60,694 nt of DNA from an uncultured Desulfobulbaceae bacterium (GCA_945787445.1 CALZHT010000004.1:1-60694), one strand, 5' to 3'; shown: positions 1 through 8,312, numbered from the stretch's first letter. A program made the numbers and translations. The notes: generated by a model not told the origin, from the sequence alone.

Positions 1-129
1 CAGGTCTCCACGCAGCTGATCCACGGTGATCTGCAGAACAAGTTTTGGTTCGTTATCTGCTGCATGTATTGGCAGGACAATTCCAATGACAGAAAAACAG
101 ACTAAAGCAAGCTGAATTAATTTTTTCAT
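1..129 (-). CDS. Alkaline-phosphatase-like / type I phosphodiesterase family protein, 5' end only
   Basis: Only the first 43 codons lie in the window; the gene runs off the left edge. The ATG is preceded by AAAAGGAG at normal spacing. Residues 1-24 form a Sec signal peptide (MKK, a hydrophobic core, then a likely cut after IHAA). The mature start reads PKLVLQITVDQLRGDL. From knowledge of the family, a 'KLVVQITVDQLR' start with its metal-binding Asp is typical of periplasmic alkaline phosphatases of the phosphodiesterase/nucleotide pyrophosphatase group. The assignment rests on this short stretch alone, so it is moderately sure. The product would be exported to the periplasm. Confidence 0.55.
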   Translation of the reverse strand, partial: MKKLIQLALVCFSVIGIVLPIHAADNEPKLVLQITVDQLRGDL

Positions 130-188
130 TTTTTTCTCCTTTTAAACAAACAGCTATAAAATTAGAAGCCTGCGTTGCTATGGTGGAA

Positions 189-553
189 CTATTCCTTCCG
201 CAAAAAAACAACCTCGAAAGTCTTTTGCACAGCGGCCTGGTAATAAAATCCGGCCAGAGCATCTCTTTCAGCGTAATAATAAAGGGTATACCTTGAACCA
301 GGATACCCCTCTACTTCTAATTTGATGAAGAGATTCACCAGTCCTTTCCATAAAGCAATATCGGTCCCAGCAATAGTTATCTCTCGGGGATTGAAATACC
401 TCGCTTCAACTGTGCCGACAGGCCGCACCACTTCCCGACAAGGACCTTGAAGTCAGGTTGTTCCATAGCAAGGACCGTATCTGTTACTTGAAATTGAAAT
501 GTAACTGTCAAAAAGAATGCAAGAAGCACTCCTTTTATTGGTTTTATTATCAT
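189..553 (-). pseudogene. Small secreted protein with a single-base frameshift
   Basis: An ATG at 553 opens a signal peptide (MIIKPIKG, hydrophobic core, TVLA) followed by MEQPDFKVLVGKW. That frame then stops. A second frame beginning near 431 continues with VRPVGTVEARYFNPREITI and GYPGSRYTLYYY, ending at 189. Adding one G at the TGG/TGC junction (about 429-432) would join them as KWVRPVG and give a protein of about 121 residues. The 'W-RP ... YFNP-I ... GYPGS-Y-L-Y' pattern resembles a family of small secreted proteins of unknown function. Either the gene is inactivated or there is a one-base sequencing error. It lies downstream of the sulfatase on the same strand. Confidence 0.55.
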
Positions 554-568
554 TTTATCGTCTTATAA

Positions 569-600
569 CAGAACGCCCACCATGAGAGGCAGGCGTTCTG
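569..600 (-). terminator. Stem-loop downstream of the sulfatase gene
   Basis: Perfect 9-bp inverted repeat CAGAACGCC / GGCGTTCTG with a 14-base loop, 83 bases past the sulfatase stop and just before the next gene on the same strand. The tract that follows is only TTATAAG, so it is a weak rho-independent terminator at best. Confidence 0.4.
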
Positions 601-682
601 CATGGATCAGGCTTGCAATAAATAATATTAGCGGCTGACTGGAAATCTTGATTCCTCAGTTTTTTTAAGAATTTTTATCAAC

Positions 683-2308
683 TCACTGCCCTACAGTCAG
701 GCCTATCTTATCAAGCTCCTTAAGAACCTGTAACGCTTTAAGTGATCTATAGTTAATCCCAGAAGCAGACAAGCTGGATCCTGCTTGGAATGGATACCCA
801 TCAAGCGATACAAGAAACTCTTTTACTTTGGCCCGGATTGGAACGAACAGCCACATGTTGTCAGCATACCAGCGCATGTACATCCGGGACTCATCCCACA
901 TCTTCTCGTACGGATCAGCTTTGAGATGAATAATAAGCGGCCATGAGGGGGTTTCACGGATAGCCTTGGTAATGTCGCCCTCCAGTGTGGCGAAATGAAC
1001 TTTCCAGTCATTCCAACGCACAGCGTTCAGCTCGCCGCCCTGTCCAAAGTAGAAGATCTCCTCCCGAGGGCCTTTTGAGGTTTCGCCTTTGAAGTACGGC
1101 ATGAAGTCGTACCCGTCCAGATGTACCTTCCACACTTTGCCGTTAGCCTTGTATCCCTTCTTCAACTTCTCTACGATGCCCGGTTTGCCGACGGCAGCCA
1201 TCAGAGTAGGAATCCAGTCTTCGTGAGACATGATCTCACCGATTTTTGTCCTCGGCTTGATCACACCCGGCCAGCGCATGACACAGGGTGCACGGAAACC
1301 ACCTTCCCAGGTTGTTCCCTTTTCACCGTGGAACGGTGTGATGCCTCCGTCGGGCCACGAAACCGTCTCAGCACCGTTGTCGGTGGAGTAGATAACAATG
1401 GTATTGTCGGCAATACCCAGTTTGTCGAGTTGGTCCAACAACTGCCCGACCTGATCGTCATGTTCGACCATGCCATCCGGGTAAAGGCCAAGTCCTGTTT
1501 TTCCTACCGATTCCTTTTTCAGCCGGGTCCAGACATGCATGCGGGTTGTGTTGAACCACATGAAAAAGGGCTTCTTTTCCTTGACGGAACGGTTCACAAA
1601 ATCCATTCCGGCTTTAAGAAATTCCTCATCAGCCGTTTCCATCCGTTTTTTGGTCATGGGCCCGGTATCTTCTATTTTGCTACCGGCTGTAGCTTTAATG
1701 ACGCCGCGCGGGCCGTATTTTTTCTTGAACGCAGGGTCTTTTGGATAGAAGTAGGTCTCCGGCTCCTCTTCTGCATTCAGGTGGTAAAGGTTCCCGAAAA
1801 ATTCATCAAACCCATGCGCCGTTGGAAGGTGTTTATCACGGTCACCGAGATGATTTTTACCATATTGGGCAGTCGCATATCCTTCTTCCTTAAGTAGGTC
1901 GGCAAGAGTGGGTGCCCAGTCAGGCATACCGTGGGCAGAACCGGGCATGCCGATGGTCAAAAGTCCTGTCCGGAATGGATGCTGACCGGTGATAAAGGAG
2001 GCCCGGCCTGCCGTACTGCTCTGCTGGGAATAATAATGGGTGAACATCGCACCCTCTGAGGCAATTCGGTCGATATTCGGGGTTTCATACCCCATAACAC
2101 CGTTGTTATAAGCACTTATATTGTGCACACCGATATCATCACCCCAGATGACCAGAATGTTCTTTTTGCCTTCACCTCCTTTTGCAGGCTCCGCTACAGC
2201 AATCGCCGCATCCTCCCCGACACCGGGAGACATGACCACAACACTCACCCCCACGAGGAAAAAGGTTTTTCTCCACCAAAAGATGAACTTTTGTTTGAAA
2301 AGTCTCAC
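683..2308 (-). CDS. Exported sulfatase (arylsulfatase family), Ser-type
   Basis: A 541-residue type I sulfatase that would hydrolyse sulfate esters in the periplasm. It starts at GTG 2308 behind AGGAGGTGCA. Residues 1-40 form a long positively charged signal peptide. IWGDDIG (residues 54-60) gives the paired metal-binding Asp D57/D58. The formylglycine motif is S98-T99-A100-G101-R102 followed by ASFITGQHP. The residue to be oxidised is therefore Ser, and Ala replaces the usual Pro. Other family marks are the TPNIDR and YSTDNGAE segments. Its maturase is encoded immediately upstream with an 87-base gap, consistent with Ser-type sulfatases needing the radical-SAM enzyme. The substrate cannot be read from the sequence. 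Confidence 0.88.
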   Translation of the reverse strand: MRLFKQKFIFWWRKTFFLVGVSVVVMSPGVGEDAAIAVAEPAKGGEGKKNILVIWGDDIGVHNISAYNNGVMGYETPNIDRIASEGAMFTHYYSQQSSTAGRASFITGQHPFRTGLLTIGMPGSAHGMPDWAPTLADLLKEEGYATAQYGKNHLGDRDKHLPTAHGFDEFFGNLYHLNAEEEPETYFYPKDPAFKKKYGPRGVIKATAGSKIEDTGPMTKKRMETADEEFLKAGMDFVNRSVKEKKPFFMWFNTTRMHVWTRLKKESVGKTGLGLYPDGMVEHDDQVGQLLDQLDKLGIADNTIVIYSTDNGAETVSWPDGGITPFHGEKGTTWEGGFRAPCVMRWPGVIKPRTKIGEIMSHEDWIPTLMAAVGKPGIVEKLKKGYKANGKVWKVHLDGYDFMPYFKGETSKGPREEIFYFGQGGELNAVRWNDWKVHFATLEGDITKAIRETPSWPLIIHLKADPYEKMWDESRMYMRWYADNMWLFVPIRAKVKEFLVSLDGYPFQAGSSLSASGINYRSLKALQVLKELDKIGLTVGQ

Positions 2309-2395
2309 ACTGCACCTCCTTTTTATTTGGCTTATGAGTTTTATGAAAATAGACCTCTCAATACAATTAGAGTAAACAACTTAGAATCCAATCCC

Positions 2396-3634
2396 TCAGC
2401 CTGTAAGACTTTGCCCTGCCTGCACTCTTGCCGCCATTTCCTTTATGTAAGGGTGTATATGGGCGAAGTATTTTTTCAGCCCGCTGCATAAGTAATTGAG
2501 CCCCGGCTCTTCGGACGGAGTCCTGATAAATCTGTTCTTCGGACACTCCCCGTAACACATGGCCAGGTGCTCACAGTCCAGGCAATACTGCGGGAGACCA
2601 TACTTTTTATCGAAGCCGAATTTCTTCTGCTTCTGGGAAAACAAGGCAGAGTTAAGCTTCTTGTCCCTTATATTTCCCAGATGGTACTTGGGATAGACGA
2701 AATGATCACAGGAATAGATCTCGCCGTCATGTTCAATTGCCAGACCTTTGCCGCAGATCTCGCCGAAAACGCACATATAGCCGTAGATCCCCATCTGCTG
2801 GGCAATTGCACACTCAAAGTTATAGACGAAGGTTTTGCCGACATCATTACGGTACCACTCGTCAAAAACTTCACTCATGAAAGTGCCGTAATCATCCGGG
2901 TCGACTGACCAGTCATAAACCACAGAATCAGGTGTCCCAGGTTTGGCAGCATCATCTCCCAAAACAGGAAATTTTATGGAGTCCCAATAGGGTGGGGCAA
3001 TTTCCTTGAAAGTCTTTGCCTCGACACAGGCATTAAACTGGATTGCCCTTGGCTGCACCTCATCCCTTATAAAACGGTAAACGTTCAGAGGGTGCTTGGT
3101 GTTGTCATAGTTGAGGGTGACAAGGGCATTAAAGGGCACATCATGTTTATGCAGCAGCCTTACCGCATTCATTACTCTGTCAAAGGTCTGCTTTCCTCCC
3201 TTTGTGACCCGATGCATGTCATGGAGTTCCCGCGGACCGTCAATACTCAAACCAACCAGAAAATTATGCTCTTTGAGAAAAACACACCACTCGTCATCCA
3301 GCAGGGTGCCGTTGGTCTGCAGGTCATTTTGGATAATCTTTCCGCCCATGTACTTTCGTTCAAAGGCCGCGACCTTTTTAAAGAAATCAAGACCGCAAAG
3401 GGTTGGCTCTCCGCCCTGCCAGGAGAAGATTATCTCGTCGTGATTCTGCCCCTGGATGTACTGCTTGATAAACTCCTCAAGCACCTCGTCAGACATCCGC
3501 CAATTGTTACTGGTGGATAAGAGTTTCTCCTTATGCAGATAAAAGCAGTATGTGCAGTTCAGATTGCATATCGGGCCAATGGGTTTAGCCATGACATGAA
3601 ACCGGGTTTTTTGTCTATTGCTTGTACGCATCAA
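2396..3634 (-). CDS. Anaerobic sulfatase-maturating enzyme (radical SAM, SPASM)
   Basis: A 412-residue radical SAM enzyme that oxidises the sulfatase active-site Ser or Cys to formylglycine without oxygen. The SAM [4Fe-4S] motif is C23-x3-C27-x2-C30 (CNLNCTYC). SWQGGEPTL (71-79) is the GGE motif. A C-terminal SPASM region supplies two auxiliary clusters through cysteines around 275, 288, 294, 309, 351, 354, 360, 364 and 383 (CLDCEHLAMCYGEC). The length fits anSME (about 370-410). It lies directly upstream of its probable client on the same strand, so the two are likely co-transcribed. It acts in the cytoplasm before export of the sulfatase. Confidence 0.93.
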   Translation of the reverse strand: MMRTSNRQKTRFHVMAKPIGPICNLNCTYCFYLHKEKLLSTSNNWRMSDEVLEEFIKQYIQGQNHDEIIFSWQGGEPTLCGLDFFKKVAAFERKYMGGKIIQNDLQTNGTLLDDEWCVFLKEHNFLVGLSIDGPRELHDMHRVTKGGKQTFDRVMNAVRLLHKHDVPFNALVTLNYDNTKHPLNVYRFIRDEVQPRAIQFNACVEAKTFKEIAPPYWDSIKFPVLGDDAAKPGTPDSVVYDWSVDPDDYGTFMSEVFDEWYRNDVGKTFVYNFECAIAQQMGIYGYMCVFGEICGKGLAIEHDGEIYSCDHFVYPKYHLGNIRDKKLNSALFSQKQKKFGFDKKYGLPQYCLDCEHLAMCYGECPKNRFIRTPSEEPGLNYLCSGLKKYFAHIHPYIKEMAARVQAGQSLTG

Positions 3635-3904
3635 AATTCGTGCATCCTAATTATTAAGCAATTCAATCTTTGAACTTTTATACTTTCCTCGACCTTGAAC
3701 ATGATTAGTTAGTGTATTCATGCAGGGTATGGTTTGTGCGCCAAGGCGGCTGCGTATATTTTGGGGGTCAGCATTTTGGGGCCAGGTCTTGAAAAATCAG
3801 TTTCTTAAGACTTATCTGGCAATAATTGTATTTAGCATTGGAAATTATAAAAATGTATTGTAGCCTTGCTGACCTCATATTCTTCGGCAGAACCGCTTCG
3901 CCGA

Positions 3905-4324
3905 TTACTTTGCACTCACGTCCTTGACCGCCTGCTTGCAGCGTTTGCTGACCTTCTTCTTGTTCTTGTCGAGACAGGCGAGCAACCGTCCCTCACCCGG
4001 TTGAGTACCGGAGCAGTACTTCTCCAAATCTTCTTCGCATTCATTCGCCACATACGTCAGTGCGGCCACGAAACGCTCGAGCTGCACAGCGGCGTCATAG
4101 AGAGCGTACTCGCATTGACTCGAGATCTTGTCGCCATGGGCATACAAACAGGCAAGGATTCGTCCTTCTCCCGGCGTTACGTCTTTGCAATAGGTTTTGA
4201 ACTCCTTGTCGCACCCTTTGGCCACCGATTCGATCAGCTCCTCGCCCTTGCCTGCAAAGGTGGGTGTTGCCATTACCAGGGCCAAACTCAACACTCCGAT
4301 TAACGTGAATAGTTTCTGTTTCAT
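3905..4324 (-). CDS. Secreted cysteine-rich protein with two GLG1-type repeats
   Basis: A 139-residue protein with a Sec signal peptide (MKQK, hydrophobic core, cut after PTFA at about 24). The mature part holds two tandem repeats with identical cysteine spacing. Repeat 1 has C38, C46, C59 and C71; repeat 2 has C96, C104, C117 and C129. Both follow C-x7-C-x12-C-x11-C and contain the core PGEGR-LACL. This is the signature of the cysteine-rich GLG1 repeat (PF00839 type), best known from a eukaryotic Golgi glycoprotein and also scattered in bacteria. Disulfides would form in the periplasm. The function is unknown. The start has GGGAGG upstream of the ATG. Confidence 0.8.
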   Translation of the reverse strand: MKQKLFTLIGVLSLALVMATPTFAGKGEELIESVAKGCDKEFKTYCKDVTPGEGRILACLYAHGDKISSQCEYALYDAAVQLERFVAALTYVANECEEDLEKYCSGTQPGEGRLLACLDKNKKKVSKRCKQAVKDVSAK

Positions 4325-4862
4325 GATAATCCTCCCTTTATATATATTTGTTGCCTTTCCACCTTAGGTGGTTACAAAACTCTTGTAAAGCTGCTTCCAA
4401 TCTCGATGGTAGGGTTGGATCATGCCGCACTCTTTTCTTCCTGTTTAGTTCCCGTACTGCGGCCCCGCGTATGATCAGCATCCATTTCTGTCACCCGAGA
4501 TGCCTGATGATCAAGTGCCGGTCTCCCTTCCAAGCCGCTATCCGCGCAAGCCGGACGAACATGCGCATGCCGGCAGCTGCCCCCAAGCTTCCTGCAGCAT
4601 CCATTCACAGCGGGCTGCTTCCATCAATTCGGCAATGGTTGTCGCATCAATTGATTGTTTATTGTGATTGTGGATGTGATTTTTTGTGAATGCAACTCGT
4701 AAAATTACGGGTTTTTAGAAATGAAGTGCCTAGAGTGCCTAAAGTTAGGGAACAGCTGGCCAGCGTGGCCCTACCCAACCCCAAACACAGTGAACATTCG
4801 GCACGAAAAGGGAGTATTGCTCCACTTTCAATAATTGCATATGAAGACGGATAGTAAACTTA
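4325..4862. other. Gene-poor interval of 538 bases
   Basis: No convincing coding region was found. On the minus strand around 4420-4640, two short stretches in different frames look vaguely protein-like (IAELMEAARCEWMLQEAWG, then SRVTEMDADHTRG). They are interrupted by stops and may be decayed coding sequence. The right part carries one copy of the mosaic GTGCCTAAAG repeat. Confidence 0.4.
4692..4747 (+). repeat. Copy A of mosaic dispersed repeat (AACTCGTAAAATTA + GTGCCTAAAG units)
   Basis: The stretch combines AACTCGTAAAATTACGGG with GAAGTGCCTAGAGTGCC and TAAAGTTA. The same blocks recur at 9859-9993 and, in part, at 34372-34477. Confidence 0.7.
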
Positions 4863-6084
4863 TTAAAAATGATTTAGAAAAAACTGGATCATCAGCGCGT
4901 TCACCAGATCGATGAAGAATGCACCCACCAGTGGCACGATGATAAATGCCATGTGAGATGCGCCATAGCGTTTTGTCACCGCTGACATGTTCGCCATCGC
5001 CGTGGGCGTCGCTCCCATGGAATAGCCTGCGAATCCCGCCGAAACCACCGCGGCATCGTAATTGCGTCCCATTGCCGGAAAAACCGCAACCAGAATCACC
5101 AGCACTGCCACCACTACCTGTGCACCAAGGATTGCAAAGATTGGTCCCGCCAAATCGATCAAAGTCCAGAGTTGCATGCTCATCAATGACATGGCCAGGA
5201 AAGTACCCAAGGAAATATCGGCAACCAACGCCATGGCCGGTGTGCGGCTCGGCCACTTGGTACCCGTAATACGGGGAAAGGATTTCGGCATCAGGTTGGT
5301 GATAAGTATGCCGGCGAACAAACAGGTCACGAAATTCGGCAGCTTCAGCCCAGACACCTCCAGTCCCCTATTGAGTAATAAGCCGATAATAATGCAGATA
5401 TGGATCGCCAGGACTGCATCCAGCAATTCCAGATAATCAATTTCCAGGTTCTTATCCTCTTTTGAAACCCCGACATCCAGTGGGTCTATCTTCTCCGGCT
5501 GCAGTTTGTAACGGCTGATAAGAAACTTGGCGATGGGGCCGCCTATGGAACTGGCCAGGATCAAGCCGAAGGTGGCGCAGGCGATGCCAATTTCCATGGC
5601 ATTTGCCACGTGATACTCTTCAACAAAACGCGGGGCCCAGGCGATGGACGTACCATGACCGCCAATAAGCGACACCGTACCGCCAATCAGGCCGACGGCC
5701 GAAGGTTGTCCGAACAAACCCGCTACGGTGATTCCTGTGAGGTCCTGCAGGAACATGTAAAGAATCGTGATCGCCAGCAGGATCATGAGGGGTTTGCCGC
5801 CGGAGATCAGATCCTTGAAGCTGGCGTTGATGCCGATGGTGGTAAAGAAATACACCAGCAAAACATCGCGGGCAGCAAGTTCGAACTCGACGCCAATTCC
5901 CGTGATGAAGTACACCATTGCGAACAGGATGGAAAACAACAATCCCCCTGTGACCGGTTCGGGTATGCTGAATTCGCGTAGAAAGGAAATCACAATTTAG
6001 ACGTTTACCGATAAACAATACATGGATCCCCAATGTCACTGTTAAAAATGTATCGATATGCAAAATCCCGTTCTCGAGTTCCAT
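4863..6084 (-). pseudogene. gltS: Sodium/glutamate symporter GltS, one frameshift near the N-terminus
   Basis: The main frame (4863-5993) encodes about 376 residues of a GltS permease with SFLREFSIPEPVTGG at its start, TTIGINASFKDL, and GLIGGTVSLIGGHGTSIAWAP. The family is usually about 400 residues and has another transmembrane segment in front. That segment is present in a second frame opening at ATG 6084 (MELENGILHIDTFLTVTLG ... FIGKRLN). Skipping one T at about 5994 joins the two as GKRLN-V-ISFLREFS and gives roughly 407 residues. So this is a full-length gltS broken by one inserted base, or a sequencing error. If intact, it would import glutamate with Na+. Confidence 0.75.
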
Positions 6085-6250
6085 AGTGTCTGTCCTTTCT
6101 ATACCTTTACTATGTGGTTTTAGGAACTAGATGGCCCTTTTTGCCCACAAAAAGTGGCCTTAAGCCTGATAATAACATTGCTTTTGAGTTCTCATATCGC
6201 AAAAACAGCTAGTTAGCATGGTCCGACCCCAACCAACCCAACCAAAAACC

Positions 6251-6322
6251 AACACGGCAGTTAAGCCTCTCAGCGCCGATGGTCCTGCATGGGTAACTGT
6301 GTGGGAGAGTAAGTCGCCGCCG
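6251..6322 (+). rRNA. 5S rRNA 3' fragment (orphan, truncated)
   Basis: The stretch beginning AACACGGCAGTTAAGCC and continuing with CAGCGCCGATGGT, CTGCATGGGTAACTGTG and GGGAGAGTAAGTCGCCGCCG matches the 3' 60% of bacterial 5S rRNA. The first 45 or so bases of a normal 5S gene are missing; instead there is a low-complexity CCAACC tract. No 23S or 16S sequence is adjacent. It is probably non-functional. Confidence 0.75.
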
Positions 6323-6356
6323 ATTCACCTTTAAAAGCCTCTTGGGAATTCTCTGA

Positions 6357-7283
6357 TCATCCAAAAATCCTTGCATATCTATCAGCCAGGACCTGAAAAT
6401 ATTTTTCCTTCATCATCGGTGATAAGAAACTGATATCGATCACTGCTTCCCACGCGGTTTGCACCCTTACAAAATCTCCCAGCACCTTGTCCAGTATCCT
6501 TTCCGTAAGTCCCAATCGTTCCTTGCCAAAATAATCCACCAGGTCCTGGCGTTTAAGCCTGTTCTTTTTGCCGGTGATCGGTAGGGCAAGCTCCTCCTTG
6601 GGACTGGAAACAACGATGGTGGTGTTCACCAAGTCATAGGCGGGTGACAGGGATATGACATCCTTATTACGAATAACGGAAAAGTTTTTCAGATGCATGT
6701 CTTCGTTGCCCGTGAGAAAACAGAAGATGGTCAGACGGAATAATTTTGGTTTTTCCACCGCCGGGAAAGTGCAGTAGGTCTCTATTAGTCCTGTCACCTG
6801 CTCCATACTTGAGCGGTATTTCGTATCCCTGTTCTGACCGCTCAGTTGGGCAAAATCCTCTACATGGAGTTTGTCCTTACGTCCGATGCGGTCAAAACGT
6901 TTGACAAAATACGTCATTGCACCGTCAAGTCCATACACCAGCCCATGGGGCGGCACCTCAATCCCGGCAAGATCGGCCAGGCGCATGGTAAGATCCTCGT
7001 TTTCCGGTACTTCCGGGTAGTCGTCGAGCTGCGGCTTGAGAATATATTTTCCTCCCAAATCAACTATCTCGAATCGTTGTTCTTTGATACGGAGTTGCGC
7101 CGACAGTTTGGGTTGAACTCCCTGGATGGACATCTTGCCGGCCCGGGCCGCCGCCTCCTGCCGCAACTCTCTGGACGAAAACGGCAAATCTTTTAAATCG
7201 GTGAGTTGCCGGGAAAGGAGTTTGAGCCCTTTGTTTGAATAACGGTCCTCGCAAGGCTCATAACTTATCGGACACCTGTTCAT
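6357..7283 (-). CDS. hipT: HipT-type serine/threonine kinase toxin (HipA C-terminal domain)
   Basis: A 308-residue HipA-like kinase without the N-terminal subdomain, which is encoded separately by the gene before it. The glycine-rich loop is S52-I53-Q54-G55-V56-Q57-P58-K59. K83 in YILKPQ is the likely ATP lysine. G192-N193-E194-D195-M196-H197-L198-K199-N200 carries the catalytic Asp195 and metal-binding Asn200, and D217 in SPAYDLVN is the second metal ligand. In E. coli O127, HipT phosphorylates tryptophanyl-tRNA synthetase; the target here is unknown. The loop has one phosphorylatable Ser rather than the SxS pair of the E. coli protein. Its ATG overlaps the hipS stop by 4 bases (ATGA). Confidence 0.88.
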   Translation of the reverse strand: MNRCPISYEPCEDRYSNKGLKLLSRQLTDLKDLPFSSRELRQEAAARAGKMSIQGVQPKLSAQLRIKEQRFEIVDLGGKYILKPQLDDYPEVPENEDLTMRLADLAGIEVPPHGLVYGLDGAMTYFVKRFDRIGRKDKLHVEDFAQLSGQNRDTKYRSSMEQVTGLIETYCTFPAVEKPKLFRLTIFCFLTGNEDMHLKNFSVIRNKDVISLSPAYDLVNTTIVVSSPKEELALPITGKKNRLKRQDLVDYFGKERLGLTERILDKVLGDFVRVQTAWEAVIDISFLSPMMKEKYFQVLADRYARIFG

Positions 7284-7591
7284 GACTCTTCGGCGATGGT
7301 TACAGCGCCGACTGTGTCAGCGCCTATTAGTAACAGTTGTCCAAACTTGTCATCCCGGTCGAGTTTATGCAGTCGAAGCAAGGCCTCCAATTGAGCCCCT
7401 TCCGGCAACAGACCGTCAAAAAAAGGAGGGAATTCTTTGAATACATACACCTCCGTTTGAACCGGCATGGTTAGTGATATGGGGAGGCCGGCATATTCCG
7501 GTGTGTACTCGAATATATACTCTCGGCCATCTTCCGCTTCCTGAAGGCAACCGGCAAGCATGGACTGGAAAAAAACGTTAGCGGTCCGCAT
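7280..7591 (-). CDS. hipS: HipS-like protein (HipA N-terminal subdomain), antitoxin of HipT
   Basis: A 103-residue protein equal to the small N-terminal subdomain of HipA (Couple_hipA). It contains FEYTPEYAGLPISLTMP and the conserved FFDGLLPEGAQLEALLR, FGQLLLIGADTVGAV. In characterised HipBST systems HipS, not HipB, neutralises the kinase HipT. It overlaps hipB by 14 bases upstream and hipT by 4 bases downstream, so the three are almost certainly translated in a coupled way. Confidence 0.85.
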   Translation of the reverse strand: MRTANVFFQSMLAGCLQEAEDGREYIFEYTPEYAGLPISLTMPVQTEVYVFKEFPPFFDGLLPEGAQLEALLRLHKLDRDDKFGQLLLIGADTVGAVTIAEES

Positions 7592-7817
7592 TGGTATGCT
7601 CTTTCAGATAGGCTTCCTTCAAGGGGCTTTGGAAGTCAAGTTCGATATTCAGTACTCGCAAAACCTTGAGCAGGTTTTCCAGCCGTACACTTTCTTGGCC
7701 GTTTTCTAAGCCGTAGACAAGGTTTTTTCCAACGCCGGCTAATTCGGCGAGATCCAGTTGCGTCAAGCCGCTCCGCTTCCGATGAAAACGTATTATGGCC
7801 CCCAACTTGTTACGCAT
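7578..7817 (-). CDS. hipB: HipB-like HTH repressor of the HipBST operon
   Basis: A 79-residue Xre/HTH_3 DNA-binding protein. The helix-turn-helix lies at about residues 15-45 (SGLTQLDLAELAGV ... LVYGLENG). It is the first gene of a three-gene operon and would repress its own promoter. The ribosome-binding AAGGGGA lies inside a palindromic operator (7823-7838) just upstream. Confidence 0.88.
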   Translation of the reverse strand: MRNKLGAIIRFHRKRSGLTQLDLAELAGVGKNLVYGLENGQESVRLENLLKVLRVLNIELDFQSPLKEAYLKEHTNADR

Positions 7818-7822
7818 AAATT

Positions 7823-7838
7823 TCCCCTTATAGAGGGA
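7823..7838. promoter_or_regulatory. Probable HipB operator 1 (TCCC-N8-GGGA)
   Basis: TCCC CTTATAGA GGGA, starting 6 bases upstream of the hipB ATG and covering its ribosome-binding site. The geometry equals the E. coli HipB operator (TATCC-N8-GGATA). Confidence 0.6.
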
Positions 7839-7888
7839 CTAATTGCTATTTTTCTAATAGATTACCAGATTTTTGTATTTATGAAATG

Positions 7889-7914
7889 TTTTTTCCCTGT
7901 TTGACGGGAAAAAT
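7889..7914. promoter_or_regulatory. Probable HipB operator 2 (TTTTCCC-N8-GGGAAAA)
   Basis: An inverted repeat with the 8-base spacer TGTTTGAC and 7-bp arms. Its centre is 71 bp upstream of the centre of operator 1. The two share the TCCC-N8-GGGA core, which suggests cooperative repression. Confidence 0.6.
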
Positions 7915-8159
7915 ATTTAAAAAAGCAACTCGAAAGATGAATTGTGGAGGAAGAATATTAAATATACCCTGTTAACAGGGATAAATCTCACGGACAAACC
8001 ATTCCTCATAACTCTTGGGGGAGGAGTTCTCCAACAAAAATCTGCGGACCGTTTGCTACTGCGCTTGAGATCATTTTCTGTCAACGTTAATGCAGGACAG
8101 AAGTGAAGCCAGGCATGGAAAGCACAGTGCACTCTCGGGTCAGGCTGGACAAATGGTTA

Positions 8160-8312
8160 TTATTGCGTTGAGAAACACCCATTTGCCAGTCTTCCGTTCT
8201 TCAACTCCCTTGGCCCGAACATGCATCCGGCCGGCATGACCAGAGTCATGAGCAGGACCAGAGAGAAACAAGGAGGTTTTGTCCTGGATAGTCTGAATTC
8301 CCTATCATTCAT
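8160..8312 (-). pseudogene. Lipoprotein 5' remnant
   Basis: A 50-codon reading frame encodes a lipoprotein-type leader. The charged start is followed by SLVLLMTLVMPAGC and then MFGPRELKNGRLA before two stop codons. The lipobox (P-A-G-C) is good, and 'GPREL--GRLAYN' starts are common in outer-membrane lipoproteins. The rest of the gene is not recognisable downstream, so this looks like a truncated remnant. Confidence 0.45.

Noticed and set aside
1121-1897. 258-codon plus-strand frame opposite the sulfatase
   Set aside because: It lies entirely within the sulfatase gene, has no ribosome site and shows no family features; it is an antisense shadow.
3866-4303. 145-codon plus-strand frame opposite the GLG1 gene
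   Set aside because: Antisense shadow; the minus frame has a signal peptide and cysteine repeats.
4420-4608. 62-codon minus-strand frame in the gap after the GLG1 protein
   Set aside because: Only a fragment looks protein-like and stops interrupt the neighbouring frame; not enough evidence to call a gene.
5620-6084. 154-codon frame as a separate gene in front of gltS
   Set aside because: Its first 30 codons are the missing gltS N-terminus; the rest is out of frame within gltS.
7917-8132. 71-codon minus-strand frame
   Set aside because: It reads through repeat-like DNA with an implausible composition and no start signal; I treat it as non-coding.
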